Source: SYIM01 sp041182885 (lineage in GTDB: Bacteria; Pseudomonadota; Gammaproteobacteria; Burkholderiales; Burkholderiaceae_E). From it: 64,000 bases of DNA. The DNA lies in contig JBMSQB010000005.1 of the NCBI GenBank assembly GCA_049423065.1, positions 1 through 64,000 of the forward strand. Direction: 5' to 3'. Shown here in pieces: positions 48,927-58,068 of this stretch. Made by a program: the position numbers and the translations under genes. Within the stretch, counting starts at the first letter, position 1. The number at the start of each line of letters is the position of its first letter. The notes below the pieces were generated by a model. The model did not search any database, was not told the origin of the DNA, and saw only the letters and a program-made list of their open reading frames with translations.

Positions 48927-49549
48927 GCATGACCGAACTGATCTTCATCCGCCACGGCGAGACCGACTGGAACCGGGCGCGGCGTTTCCAGGGCTGCATC
49001 GACATCGCGCTCAATGCCGATGGTCTCGAGCAGGCGCGACGCACCGCTATCCGGCTTCGGGGCCAGCAGTTCGCGGCGGTGTACTCCAGCCACCTGGGCC
49101 GGGCCCGCGAAACCGCCCGCCCGATTGCCGAGGTGCTGGGTTTGCCGTTGGTCATCGAGCCCGAACTGCGCGAGCGCAGCTATGGCGCGTTCGAGGGGCA
49201 GACCCACGACGAGTTGCTTCGCGATCATCCCGAGGCGTATCAGCGTTGGCGCGACCGCGTGCCCGACTATGAGCTGCCGGGTGGGGGCGAGTCGCTGGTG
49301 GCGCTGCGCGCCCGCGTGGTCGAGCAGATGCACCGGCTGGCCACCCGCCACGCCGGGCAGACCGTGGTGGCGGTCACTCACGGCGGCGTGCTTGATTCAA
49401 TCTACCGCATTGCCTCGGGGCTGGCTCCAGACGCGCCTCGGCGGTTCGAGCTCAATAACGCTTCGATCAACCGGATTGGCTGGAACGGCGAGCATTTCAG
49501 CGTGCTTGACTGGGGCGATGTGTCGCACCTCGCTAAAATGTCGGTTTAA
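48923..49549 (+). CDS. Histidine phosphatase superfamily protein (GpmB-like)
   Basis: This 208-residue protein has the catalytic FIRHGETDWNRARRFQG near the start, SHLGRARETARPIAEVLG, RERSYGAFEGQT and the second His in VVAVTHGGVLDSIYR. The family includes cofactor-dependent phosphoglycerate mutases and small-metabolite phosphatases; GpmB-like members are mostly phosphatases. The start at 48923 overlaps the dtd stop by four bases. Confidence 0.9.
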   Translation: MSMTELIFIRHGETDWNRARRFQGCIDIALNADGLEQARRTAIRLRGQQFAAVYSSHLGRARETARPIAEVLGLPLVIEPELRERSYGAFEGQTHDELLRDHPEAYQRWRDRVPDYELPGGGESLVALRARVVEQMHRLATRHAGQTVVAVTHGGVLDSIYRIASGLAPDAPRRFELNNASINRIGWNGEHFSVLDWGDVSHLAKMSV

Positions 49550-49574
49550 CGCGCCTTTCGCGCAGGAGTCTGCC

Positions 49575-50819
49575 GTGTTTGACCGCTCTGTCGGCATCGA
49601 CCGCGTCGATCCCGAGCTCTGGAATGCCATCCGCCAGGAAAATCAGCGACAGGAAGCGCACATCGAGCTGATTGCCTCCGAGAATTACGCGAGCCCTGCC
49701 GTGATGGCGGCGCAGGGCAGCCAGCTCACCAACAAATACGCGGAAGGCTATCCCGGTCGTCGCTACTACGGTGGCTGCGAGCATGTCGATGTGGCCGAGC
49801 AACTCGCCATCGATCGTTTGCGCAGCCTTTATGGCGCCGATGCCGCCAACGTGCAGCCGCATTCTGGCGCACAGGCCAATCAGGCCGTTTTTCTCGCCTT
49901 TCTCAAGCCCGGCGACACCATCATGGGCATGAGCCTTGCCGAGGGCGGGCATCTCACCCACGGCATGCCGCTCAATATGTCGGGCAAGTGGTTCAACGTG
50001 GTGTCTTACGGCCTCGATGCGAGCGAGGTCATCGACTACGACGCCATGGCGCGAAAGGCCCGTGAGGCCCGCCCCAAGCTCATCATTGCGGGCGCCTCCG
50101 CCTACAGCCTGCGTATCGACTGGGCCCGCTTTGCCGAGGTGGCGCGCGAGATCGGCGCACTTTTCATGGTGGACATGGCGCACTATTCCGGCCTGGTTGC
50201 AGGTGGCGTCTATCCCAACCCGGTGCCGCATGCCGATATCGTTACCTCCACCACGCACAAGAGCCTGCGCGGGCCGCGCGGCGGCTTCATTCTCATGAAG
50301 TCCGAGCATGAGAAGGCCATCAACTCAGCCGTATTCCCGGGTCTGCAGGGTGGCCCGCTCATGCATGTCATCGCGGCCAAGGCAGTGGCGTTTCGCGAGG
50401 CGCTCGAGCCCGGGTTTCGGGTGTATCAGCAGCAGGTGCTCGCCAACGCGTCGGCGCTTGCGCAGTCGTTGATCGAGCGCGGGCTTCGCATCGTGTCGGG
50501 TCGTACCGAGTCGCATGTGATGCTGGTTGACCTGCGTGCCAAGCGCATCACCGGCAAGGAGGCCGAGCGGGTGCTGGGCCTTGCGCACATCACCTGCAAC
50601 AAGAACGCGATCCCCAACGACCCGGAAAAGCCCATGGTAACCAGCGGGATCCGGCTGGGGTCGCCCGCCATGACCACCCGCGGCTTTGGCGTTGACGAGG
50701 CCCGCCGGGTGGGTCAGCTGATCGCCGATGTGCTCGATGCACCGGCCGATGAAGCAGTGATTGCGCGCGTGCGCGACCAGGTGGGTGAGCTCACCGCCCG
50801 CTTTCCGGTGTACCGCTGA
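49575..50819 (+). CDS. glyA: Serine hydroxymethyltransferase
   Basis: This 414-residue PLP enzyme interconverts serine and glycine and loads tetrahydrofolate with one-carbon units. The PLP lysine is in VTSTTHKSLRGPRGG, and other landmarks are IELIASENYASPAV, NKYAEGYPGRRYYGG and LGSPAMTTRGF. The start is GTG at 49575, with AGGAG eight bases upstream. It lies 25 bases after the phosphatase gene and is followed by nrdR, the usual proteobacterial pairing. Confidence 0.97.
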   Translation: MFDRSVGIDRVDPELWNAIRQENQRQEAHIELIASENYASPAVMAAQGSQLTNKYAEGYPGRRYYGGCEHVDVAEQLAIDRLRSLYGADAANVQPHSGAQANQAVFLAFLKPGDTIMGMSLAEGGHLTHGMPLNMSGKWFNVVSYGLDASEVIDYDAMARKAREARPKLIIAGASAYSLRIDWARFAEVAREIGALFMVDMAHYSGLVAGGVYPNPVPHADIVTSTTHKSLRGPRGGFILMKSEHEKAINSAVFPGLQGGPLMHVIAAKAVAFREALEPGFRVYQQQVLANASALAQSLIERGLRIVSGRTESHVMLVDLRAKRITGKEAERVLGLAHITCNKNAIPNDPEKPMVTSGIRLGSPAMTTRGFGVDEARRVGQLIADVLDAPADEAVIARVRDQVGELTARFPVYR

Positions 50820-50843
50820 AGGCGGCGGGGCGGGAAGGCGACC

Positions 50844-51302
50844 ATGCGCTGCCCGTTCTGCGATCACGCTGACACGCAGGTCGTCGAGACCCGCGAGACC
50901 GATGACGGCGCCTCCACCCGGCGCCGTCGTCGCTGCCTGCAGTGCGACAAGCGCTTTACCACCTACGAGCGGGTCGAGCTCGCGCTACCCGTCCTGGTCA
51001 AGCGCAACGGCATGCGCGCCGAATTCGATCGTCGGAAGCTTCGGGCCTCCATGTCGCTTGCGCTTCGAAAGCGGCCGGTGAGCGCCGAGGCGGTGGATGC
51101 GGCAATCCACCGCATCGAGGAGCGGCTGCTGGGGTTGGGGCTGCGCGAGGTGGGTAGCGAGCGTGTGGGTGAGCTCGTGATGCGGGAGCTCAAAAAGCTC
51201 GACAAGATCGGCTATGTGCGCTTTGCGTCGGTCTATCGCAGCTTTGAAGACGTGGATGAGTTTGCCGACGCAATCGAGGAGGTCCGACCGCGCAGGCGCT
51301 GA
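50844..51302 (+). CDS. nrdR: Transcriptional repressor NrdR
   Basis: This 152-residue regulator of ribonucleotide reductase genes has a zinc ribbon (CPFC at 3-6 and CLQC near 32-35) and an ATP-cone domain (VELALPVLVKRNGMRAEFDRRKL). It senses dATP/ATP and binds NrdR boxes upstream of nrd genes, which are outside the window. The stop is directly adjacent to the stop of the convergent acetolactate-synthase-like gene. Confidence 0.96.
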   Translation: MRCPFCDHADTQVVETRETDDGASTRRRRRCLQCDKRFTTYERVELALPVLVKRNGMRAEFDRRKLRASMSLALRKRPVSAEAVDAAIHRIEERLLGLGLREVGSERVGELVMRELKKLDKIGYVRFASVYRSFEDVDEFADAIEEVRPRRR

Positions 51303-53012
51303 TCATCGCGCCTTGGCTGCGATTCGGATCTTCTCGAGCGACTGGTTGGGCGTGATGTGCTGCGGATCGACGGTGAGTTCGATGAGCGCGGGCCTGCGCT
51401 CGCGGGCCATGAAATCGAGGGCGGCCCGGAGGGCTGGCTCGAACTCGCTGGTGCGTGCCACCCGTGCGCCAAAGCCGCCGAACGCCTCGCAATAGCGCGC
51501 AAAATCAGGGTTGACCAGGCGGGTGCCGTGAACCCGCTCGGGGTATTCGCGCTCCTGATGCATGCGGATCGTGCCGTACATGCTGTTGTTGAACACGATC
51601 ACCAGGGGCGCGCCGCCGTGCTGGACGGCCGTTGCAAGCTCCTGCCCCGTCATGAGGAAGTCGCCATCGCCCGCCACACACACCACCGTGCGGTCGGGCG
51701 CGACGATGCTGGCGGCCACTGCAGCCGGCACGCCATAGCCCATCGAGCCCGAGGTGCTGGCAAGCTGGGTACGCAGCCCCGCGTAGGGCCAGAAGCGATG
51801 TGCCCAGGTGGCGAAATTGCCGGCACCATTGGTGATGATGGTGTCGGCGGGCGCGACGGTTGAAAGCGTGCGCATCACCTGCCAGAGGTCCAGATCCGGC
51901 TCGATGCCCTGATAGAGTGCGGGACGGCTTTGCCAGGCTTCGTAGTCGGCGCGCGCGGGGGCCAGCTGGGCGGCCCAGGCCGAGGCATCCACCCGCAGAC
52001 CTGCGAGCGCGGTTGCGATCTCGGGCATGCCCGAGGCAATCATCAGATCGGCCTGGTAGACGGTGCCGAGCTCGTCGACGCCGGCATGGATGTGGATCAG
52101 GGGCTGGGCTGGGCGCGGCGCCTGGAAGAGCGTGTAGCCCGAGGTGGTCATCTCGCCCAGACGCGGGCCGATGGCGATGACCAGATCGGACTGGCGGACG
52201 CGCTCACCCAGGCGCGGATTGATGCCGATACCGACGTCGCCTACATAGTTCGGCAGCCGATTGTCGTAAAGATCCTGAAACCGGAATGCGCAGGTAACGG
52301 GCAGATGGTTGGTTTCGACGAACTGCCTGATGTCGGCGCAGGCCTGCGCGCTCCATCCGGTGCCGCCCAGAATCACGATGGGCCGCCTGGCAGCAGAGAG
52401 CCGCCGCGTGAGTTCTGCAAGCTGGGCGGGCGAGGGCGCGGCGCGCACCGGCCGGTGCATGGCCGCGGCAGGCGCCTCGGCAGGGGCGGCCAGCATGTCC
52501 TCGGGAAGCGCAAGCACCACCGGGCCCATCCGGCCGCTGGTGGCCACCTGGAAGGCGTGGGCAACATATTCAGGAATGCGGTCGGCGCGTTCGATCTGGG
52601 CCACCCACTTCGCCATGGGCGCGAACATTCGCCGGTAATCCATCTCCTGGAAGGCCTCTCTGTCAGCGAAATCGGAGCCGACCTGCCCGATGAGGAGCAC
52701 CATGGGTACCGAATCCTGGTGCGCGGCATGAACGCCGATGGAGGCGTTGGTGGCGCCAGGGCCGCGGGTCACCATGACGACGCCGGGCTTGCCGGTAAGT
52801 TTTGCCGTGGCATCCGCCATGAAGGCCGCGCCGCCCTCTTGACGGCAGATCACGAACCGGATGGTTTCGCGGTGACGCCACAAGCCGTCGAGCACGGCGA
52901 GATAGCTCTCGCCCGGCACGCCGTAAATCGTGTCGACCCCTTGCGCGAGGAGGGCGTCTGCGAGAAGGTGACCGCCGATGGATACCGGCGCTTGGTCGTG
53001 GGCGGAACTCAT
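51303..53012 (-). CDS. Thiamine-diphosphate enzyme, acetolactate-synthase-like
   Basis: This 569-residue protein has the three-domain layout of ThDP enzymes. The N-terminal Pyr domain contains the catalytic Glu region in CRQEGGAAFMADA, the middle domain shows VILGGTGWSAQA, and the C-terminal PP domain carries GDGDFLMTGQELATAVQHG. That motif and the following FNNSMYGTIRMHQE fit the ThDP signature (GDG to NN). Candidates are acetolactate synthase, glyoxylate carboligase or a related decarboxylase. No ilvN or ilvC is adjacent, so a biosynthetic role is doubtful. Confidence 0.88.
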   Translation of the reverse strand: MSSAHDQAPVSIGGHLLADALLAQGVDTIYGVPGESYLAVLDGLWRHRETIRFVICRQEGGAAFMADATAKLTGKPGVVMVTRGPGATNASIGVHAAHQDSVPMVLLIGQVGSDFADREAFQEMDYRRMFAPMAKWVAQIERADRIPEYVAHAFQVATSGRMGPVVLALPEDMLAAPAEAPAAAMHRPVRAAPSPAQLAELTRRLSAARRPIVILGGTGWSAQACADIRQFVETNHLPVTCAFRFQDLYDNRLPNYVGDVGIGINPRLGERVRQSDLVIAIGPRLGEMTTSGYTLFQAPRPAQPLIHIHAGVDELGTVYQADLMIASGMPEIATALAGLRVDASAWAAQLAPARADYEAWQSRPALYQGIEPDLDLWQVMRTLSTVAPADTIITNGAGNFATWAHRFWPYAGLRTQLASTSGSMGYGVPAAVAASIVAPDRTVVCVAGDGDFLMTGQELATAVQHGGAPLVIVFNNSMYGTIRMHQEREYPERVHGTRLVNPDFARYCEAFGGFGARVARTSEFEPALRAALDFMARERRPALIELTVDPQHITPNQSLEKIRIAAKAR

Positions 53013-53116
53013 TGTCGATCTCCAGGGCAACCGGCCATGCGATGCGTCGCGGCATTGTAGTGCCCGGCGCGGGATGTCGGCCGGCAGTGTGTCGGGGGGC
53101 TGGGCCGAGTCTGGGC

Positions 53117-53152
53117 GGCGGCGGGGCTGAGGCGGCGGGGCTGAGGCGGCGG
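53117..53152. repeat. Two and a half tandem 14-bp GC-rich repeats upstream of ribD
   Basis: GGCGGCGGGGCTGA occurs at 53117-53130 and 53131-53144, followed by a partial third unit. It lies in the spacer between the divergent ThDP-enzyme gene and ribD. Confidence 0.75.
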
Positions 53153-53255
53153 CGGTTCCGCGGCGGGCACGCCGAGGGGGTATCGCCGCTCGGGTGATAA
53201 TCGCGCTCCTGCATTTTTCCCGGCCCGGGTCTGCCCGCGGCTCACGGCCTGCCCG

Positions 53256-54347
53256 ATGTTCACCTCCGAAGACCACCGCTGGATGTTGCGCGCGATCGAA
53301 CTGGCGGCGCGCGGCATGGACACGACCACCCCCAATCCGCGGGTGGGTTGCGTGGTGGTGCGCGACGGTGAAATGGTGGGAGAGGGGTGGCATGTTCGAG
53401 CTGGTGAACCCCATGCCGAGGTGATTGCGCTCGCGCATGCGGGCGCGCGCGCCCGGGGGGCCACCGTCTACCTCACGCTTGAGCCCTGCAGTCACCATGG
53501 CCGCACGCCGCCCTGCACCGATGCGCTGATCGAGGCGAAGGTGGCGCGGGTGATCGCCGCGATGGAAGATCCGAACCCGCTGGTGAACGGCGAGGGGCTC
53601 ACACGGCTGCGCGCTGCCGGAATCGATGTGCGCTGCGGGCTGCTCGGCGCACAGGCGGCCGATCTCAATCCGGGCTTTGTGTCACGCATGACACGTGGCT
53701 TGCCGTGGGTGAGGATGAAGGTGGCCGCGAGTCTTGACGGATTCACCGCGCTGCCCGACGGGCGCAGCCAGTGGATCACCGGTGAGGCGGCGCGCGAGGA
53801 CGGTCATCGCTGGAGGGCGCGTGCCTGCGCCATCCTGACCGGAATCGGAACCGTTCGCGAGGACAACCCGCAACTCACCGCGCGCCTCGAGGGCGTGCGG
53901 CGTCAGCCGATCAAGGTGCTGGTGGATTCGCGTCTGGAAGTCGATCTCCAGGCCCGGATGCTGAAGGGCGGCGACGTGCTGGTGGTGTGCTCGCAGGAGC
54001 GCTCGGACAAGGCCGCCGAACTGCGGGATCGTGGCTGTGAGGTGCTGGCGCTCCCCAATCCGTCGGGCAAGGTGGATCTGCCCGCGCTCATGCGGACGCT
54101 CGCAGGCCGGGGGATCAACGAGGTCCACGTCGAGGCGGGGCACAAACTCAATGCGTCGCTCCTGCGCGAGCGCTGCGTGGACGAACTGCTCGCATATCTG
54201 TCCGCATCGCTTCTGGGCGGCGGACGCCCGATGTTTGAACTGGAGGCGGTGGCCTCCCTCGATGAGCGGATCGCGCTCGACTTGCAGTCGGTGGAACGCT
54301 TGGGCAACGACGTCCGGCTGCTCGCCCGCGTGGCGCGCGCCGGCTGA
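53256..54347 (+). CDS. ribD: Riboflavin biosynthesis bifunctional deaminase/reductase RibD
   Basis: This 363-residue enzyme joins the deaminase and the reductase of the second and third pathway steps. The zinc site of the deaminase is visible in HAEVIALAHAG and PCSHHGRTPPCTDALI. The reductase half has RGLPWVRMKVAASLDGFTA, QWITGEAAREDGHRWRA and INEVHVEAGHKLNASLL. No RFN riboswitch is visible upstream; a TGATAAT -10-like box lies at 53195-53201. It is the first gene of the ribD-ribE-ribBX-ribH-nusB-thiL-pgpA run. Confidence 0.96.
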   Translation: MFTSEDHRWMLRAIELAARGMDTTTPNPRVGCVVVRDGEMVGEGWHVRAGEPHAEVIALAHAGARARGATVYLTLEPCSHHGRTPPCTDALIEAKVARVIAAMEDPNPLVNGEGLTRLRAAGIDVRCGLLGAQAADLNPGFVSRMTRGLPWVRMKVAASLDGFTALPDGRSQWITGEAAREDGHRWRARACAILTGIGTVREDNPQLTARLEGVRRQPIKVLVDSRLEVDLQARMLKGGDVLVVCSQERSDKAAELRDRGCEVLALPNPSGKVDLPALMRTLAGRGINEVHVEAGHKLNASLLRERCVDELLAYLSASLLGGGRPMFELEAVASLDERIALDLQSVERLGNDVRLLARVARAG

Positions 54348-54365
54348 CTTTTTGGGAATCAGGCA

Positions 54366-55004
54366 ATGTTTACCGGAATCGTCGCGGCGGTCGGCCGCAT
54401 CGAGCGCTGCGAGCCGTTGGGCACCACCGGCATGCGGCTTGTGGTTGAAGCGGGTGCGCTGGGGCTGGATGACGTCGCCATCGGCGACTCAATCGCCATT
54501 CAGGGCGCCTGCATGACGGTGGTGGCGATCGAGGGCAGCCGCCTGTCGTTTGATGTCTCGGCCGAGAGCCTTGCGCGCACGGTGGGACTCGCGCAGCCGG
54601 GTGAGGTCAACCTCGAAAAATCGCTTCGGCTCGCCGACCGGCTGGGAGGGCATCTGGTGTCGGGGCATGTCGATGGGCTGGGCGAGGTGCGCCGCTTTGA
54701 AGCGGTCGGGGAGTCGTGGCTTCTGGTGGTGCGGGCACCGGTGGGTCTGGGTCGCTATCTGGCCTACAAGGGGTCGATCACCGTGAACGGCGTGAGCCTG
54801 ACCGTGAATCAGGTCGATGATTCCCCCGCCGGCACCGACTTCGCCATCAACCTGATTCCACACACCATCGCGGTCACCACCTTGAAGCATCTGAAGCCGG
54901 GCGTGAAGGTGAACCTCGAGATCGATCTGATCGCACGCTACTGCGAGCGCCTGCTCACCGCGGGCGAGCGCGCGCCAGCCAGTGCCCCCCACCCCGCGGC
55001 GTAG
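54366..55004 (+). CDS. ribE: Riboflavin synthase, alpha subunit
   Basis: This 212-residue enzyme converts two molecules of dimethylribityllumazine to riboflavin. It has two homologous lumazine-binding halves, starting MFTGIVAAVGRIE and SGHVDGLGEVRRFE; the LVSGHVDG and GVSLTVNQV segments are diagnostic. It follows ribD by 18 bases. Confidence 0.95.
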   Translation: MFTGIVAAVGRIERCEPLGTTGMRLVVEAGALGLDDVAIGDSIAIQGACMTVVAIEGSRLSFDVSAESLARTVGLAQPGEVNLEKSLRLADRLGGHLVSGHVDGLGEVRRFEAVGESWLLVVRAPVGLGRYLAYKGSITVNGVSLTVNQVDDSPAGTDFAINLIPHTIAVTTLKHLKPGVKVNLEIDLIARYCERLLTAGERAPASAPHPAA

Positions 55005-55013
55005 AATCCGATC

Positions 55014-56153
55014 ATGGCGCTTTCAAGCATTTCCGAGATCATTGCCGACATCCGTGCCGGCCGAATGGTGATTCTGGTCGATGAGGAAGATCGCGAGAAT
55101 GAAGGCGATCTGGTGCTGGCGGCCGAGTTCGTCACGCCCGAAGCGGTCAACTTCATGGCGCGTTTTGGCCGTGGGCTCATCTGCCTCACGCTTACCGAAG
55201 ACCGGTGCCGACAACTCGATCTCCCCCTGATGGTGACCCGCAACGGCACCCGCCACGGCACCAAGTTCACCGTCTCGATCGAGGCAGCCGAAGGGGTGAG
55301 CACCGGCATTTCGGCGGCCGACCGGGCGCGCACCATTCAGGCGGCCATTGCGCGCGAGGCGCGTCCCGCCGACCTGGTTCAGCCCGGCCATGTGTTTCCG
55401 CTGCGGGCCGAGAAGGGGGGCGTACTGGTACGAGCCGGCCACACCGAGGCGGGTTGCGATCTGGCGGCGCTTGCAGGCCTGCAGCCGGCATCGGTCATCT
55501 GCGAGATCATGAACGATGACGGCACGATGGCACGACTGCCTGACCTCGTTGAATTCGGTCGCACGCATGGCCTGAAAATCGGCACCATCGCCGATCTGAT
55601 CGGCTACCGCAGCGCAAACGAGTCGCTGGTCGAACGGATCGGCGTGTCGTCGGTGCAAACCGTGCACGGCGAATTCCGGATGCTCACGTATCGCGATCGT
55701 GCGGCGGGCGGCGCGCATCTGGCGCTGGTCTGCGGCGAGCCCGGACCCGCCAACGACGCCCTGGTGCGGGTACAGGAGCTCGCCTCGCCCATCGATCTCA
55801 TCGACACCAAGCGTGGCAGCCACTCCTGGTCGGTGCACAAGGCGCTGGCGGCGATTGCCGCATCGGGCTGCGGGGCACTGGTGCTCCTCAACTGTTCAAA
55901 CGCTGGTATCCCACTGGCCAGTCCAGGAGAGGTCGCGGCTCCATCGGCCCGTCGCCCGAAAATGGATTTGCGCTCATACGGCATTGGTGCGCAGATCCTG
56001 CGGGACATCGGTGTCGGGCGCATGCGACTGCTGTCGCGGCCCGTCAAGCTGCCCAGCATGGGTGGGTTTTCACTCGAAGTCACAGGTTTTGCACACGAGG
56101 CCGAGCCGGAGTTTGAGGCCGCGGCCCTTCAGGGAGAAGCAAATGTCGGTTGA
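55014..56153 (+). CDS. ribBA: 3,4-dihydroxy-2-butanone-4-phosphate synthase fused to a degenerate GTP cyclohydrolase II domain (RibBX type)
   Basis: This 379-residue protein has an intact RibB half: VDEEDRENEGDLVLAAEFV, GLICLTLTEDRC, TKFTVSIEAAEGVSTGIS and HVFPLRAEKGGVLVRAGHTEA. The C-terminal half aligns with GTP cyclohydrolase II, but the three zinc cysteines (pattern CxxxxxxxxxxCxC in RibA) are missing; the region reads LASPIDLIDTKRGSHSWSV instead. It therefore should make the four-carbon unit but not open GTP. The name ribBA follows common annotation; RibBX is more accurate. A true RibA must be encoded elsewhere. Confidence 0.9.
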   Translation: MALSSISEIIADIRAGRMVILVDEEDRENEGDLVLAAEFVTPEAVNFMARFGRGLICLTLTEDRCRQLDLPLMVTRNGTRHGTKFTVSIEAAEGVSTGISAADRARTIQAAIAREARPADLVQPGHVFPLRAEKGGVLVRAGHTEAGCDLAALAGLQPASVICEIMNDDGTMARLPDLVEFGRTHGLKIGTIADLIGYRSANESLVERIGVSSVQTVHGEFRMLTYRDRAAGGAHLALVCGEPGPANDALVRVQELASPIDLIDTKRGSHSWSVHKALAAIAASGCGALVLLNCSNAGIPLASPGEVAAPSARRPKMDLRSYGIGAQILRDIGVGRMRLLSRPVKLPSMGGFSLEVTGFAHEAEPEFEAAALQGEANVG

Positions 56154-56655
56154 ACTCTTCCAGGCGGAGCCCGAAGGCGAGGGCCTGCGAATCGGCATCG
56201 TTCAATCCCGTTTCAACGAACCTGTCTGCACGGCGTTGCGCGAGGCGTGTCTGGCCGAGCTCGCAAGGCTGGGGGTGAGCGATGACGACGTTGTGCTCTG
56301 CTCGGTGCCGGGCGCGCTTGAAATCCCCTTTGTGCTCCACCGTATGGCGGCTACCGGTTCGTTTGACGCGCTGATCGCGCTCGGCGCAGTCATTCGCGGC
56401 GAAACCTACCACTTCGAGCTGGTCGCCAATGAATCCGGAAGAGGCATTCAGGAGGTTGCCACGGAGTTCGGTGTGCCGGTGGCTAACGCGGTACTCACCA
56501 CCAACACCGACGAGCAGGCAGTGGTCCGCGCACCGGTCAAGGGTGCCGAGGCCGCGCGCGTGGCCGTTGAAATGGCACGGCTTTCCGACTGGCTCGATGA
56601 CCTCGATTCCACCGACGATATCGGCTGGACGTTCGAGAACGGGGCGCGCGATTGA
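56143..56655 (+). CDS. ribH: 6,7-dimethyl-8-ribityllumazine synthase
   Basis: This 170-residue enzyme joins the two riboflavin precursors. The family segments are IGIVQSRFNEPV, VPGALEIPFVL, and the catalytic-His block LGAVIRGETYHFELV. Start ATG at 56143 overlaps the ribBX end by 11 bases and has AGGGAGA upstream. The C-terminus is slightly long and acidic for the family. Confidence 0.96.
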   Translation: MSVELFQAEPEGEGLRIGIVQSRFNEPVCTALREACLAELARLGVSDDDVVLCSVPGALEIPFVLHRMAATGSFDALIALGAVIRGETYHFELVANESGRGIQEVATEFGVPVANAVLTTNTDEQAVVRAPVKGAEAARVAVEMARLSDWLDDLDSTDDIGWTFENGARD

Positions 56656-57128
56656 ATCAGCCCGCCGGCCGAGGTACGCCCGCGAAGAGCGCGCGACGGC
56701 GTTCGCGCGAGCTCGCGCTTCAGGGGCTTTATGAGTGGCTGCTGAACGGCAGTGAAGCCGGCGCCATTGAAGCGCATCTGCAGTTCGACAACCCCGGTTT
56801 TGCCAAAGCGGACCGGGAGCATTTTCAGGCGCTCCTTCATGGGGTGATGGGTTCATCGGCGCGCCTCCATGAGGCCATCACGCCTGCGCTCGACCGGCCG
56901 GTTGCCGAGCTGAGCCCGGTTGAACATGCGGTGCTGCTGGTTGCTGCCTTCGAACTGCTGCACCACCCGGAAATTCCGTATCGGGTGGTCATCAACGAGG
57001 CGGTTGAGCTGGCCAAGACGTTTGGCGGCACGGATGGCTACAAGTACGTGAACGGCGTTCTCGATCGGGTGGCGCTCAAGATCCGCGCCGTTGAAGCCGC
57101 TGCCAACGCTCCCAATGGCGCTCGGTGA
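56652..57128 (+). CDS. nusB: Transcription antitermination protein NusB
   Basis: This 158-residue all-helical protein binds boxA RNA with NusE (S10) in rRNA antitermination. Family features are RRRSRELALQGLYEWLLNG, SPVEHAVLLVAAFELLHHPEIPYRVVINEAVELAK, and the final GYKYVNGVLDRVA. It starts at TTG 56652, overlapping the ribH stop. The ribH-nusB order is widespread in bacteria. Confidence 0.94.
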   Translation: MNQPAGRGTPAKSARRRSRELALQGLYEWLLNGSEAGAIEAHLQFDNPGFAKADREHFQALLHGVMGSSARLHEAITPALDRPVAELSPVEHAVLLVAAFELLHHPEIPYRVVINEAVELAKTFGGTDGYKYVNGVLDRVALKIRAVEAAANAPNGAR

Positions 57129-58068
57129 ATTTGAGCTGATCAAGCGGTTCTTCGAGCGACCCGCGCGTCGTGCGCTCCTGGGTGTGGGTGACGATTGTGC
57201 CTTGCTTGCTGCGCCGGCCGGTGGCCGGGTGCTTGCTGTCACCACCGACATGCTGGTGTGCGGCCGACACTTTCTGGCCGATGCGCCGGCGGACACCGTG
57301 GGTCACAAGGCGCTCGCTGTCAATCTGTCGGATCTGGCGGCAATGGGCGCGGCGCCAGTGGGCTTTACGCTTGCGCTGGCCTTGCCCGAGGTCGATGAAC
57401 AATGGCTGGCGGGCTTCGCGGCGGGAATGTTCGCCCTCGCCGACGAATCCGGCTGCGAGCTTCTGGGCGGTGACACCACGCGCGGGCCGCTGACCCTCAG
57501 CATCACCGCCTTCGGTGAGGTGCCGCCAGACCGGGCGCTTCGCCGCGACCGGGCGGTCGCAGAGGATGATCTTTGGGTGAGCGGCGCGCTGGGCGGCGCG
57601 GCGCTCGCGGTCCGTGAGGCGCTCGCGGGTCGGATGCTGCCCATTGGGCACCCGGCCCGGGCGCGGATGGAGCGGCCTCAGCCGCGCGTATCGCTGGGGC
57701 TTGCGCTGCGCCCGCTCGCCCGTGCCGCCATCGACGTCTCCGACGGGCTGCTCGCCGACCTGGGTCATCTTTGCGAACGATCGGGACTGGGCGCCGACAT
57801 CAGTTGGCCTTCGGTTCCGGTTGATGCAGCGCTTGCAGGATGCACCGATGCCGAGCGGCAGCGGCTGGCGCTCTCGGGTGGCGACGACTATGAGCTCCTT
57901 TTTACCGCGCGGGCCTCGCAGCGCCACGCAATCGAAGCGCTCCCCGGGCGGCTCGGCGTTCCCGTCACCCGGATCGGCAGGATGTCTGCGCAGGCGGGCC
58001 TGCGGGTCATGGACGCCGAGGGGCGGCTGCTTGCGCAGGGCGAACAGGGGTTTGATCATTTCCGCTGA
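57115..58068 (+). CDS. thiL: Thiamine-monophosphate kinase
   Basis: This 317-residue enzyme makes thiamine diphosphate, the cofactor used by the ThDP enzyme in this window. Landmarks are the ATP/metal-binding GVGDDCALL, TTDMLVCGRHF, VNLSDLAAMGAAPVG, GDTTRGPL and the late LALSGGDDYELLFTA. ATG at 57115 overlaps the nusB end; an ATG eight codons earlier gives an unusual N-terminus. The 3' end overlaps pgpA. Confidence 0.95.
   Translation: MALGEFELIKRFFERPARRALLGVGDDCALLAAPAGGRVLAVTTDMLVCGRHFLADAPADTVGHKALAVNLSDLAAMGAAPVGFTLALALPEVDEQWLAGFAAGMFALADESGCELLGGDTTRGPLTLSITAFGEVPPDRALRRDRAVAEDDLWVSGALGGAALAVREALAGRMLPIGHPARARMERPQPRVSLGLALRPLARAAIDVSDGLLADLGHLCERSGLGADISWPSVPVDAALAGCTDAERQRLALSGGDDYELLFTARASQRHAIEALPGRLGVPVTRIGRMSAQAGLRVMDAEGRLLAQGEQGFDHFR

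Noticed and set aside
53013..53255. FMN riboswitch before ribD
   Set aside because: I looked for the conserved RFN helices and found only GC-rich repeats and a short hairpin-free leader.
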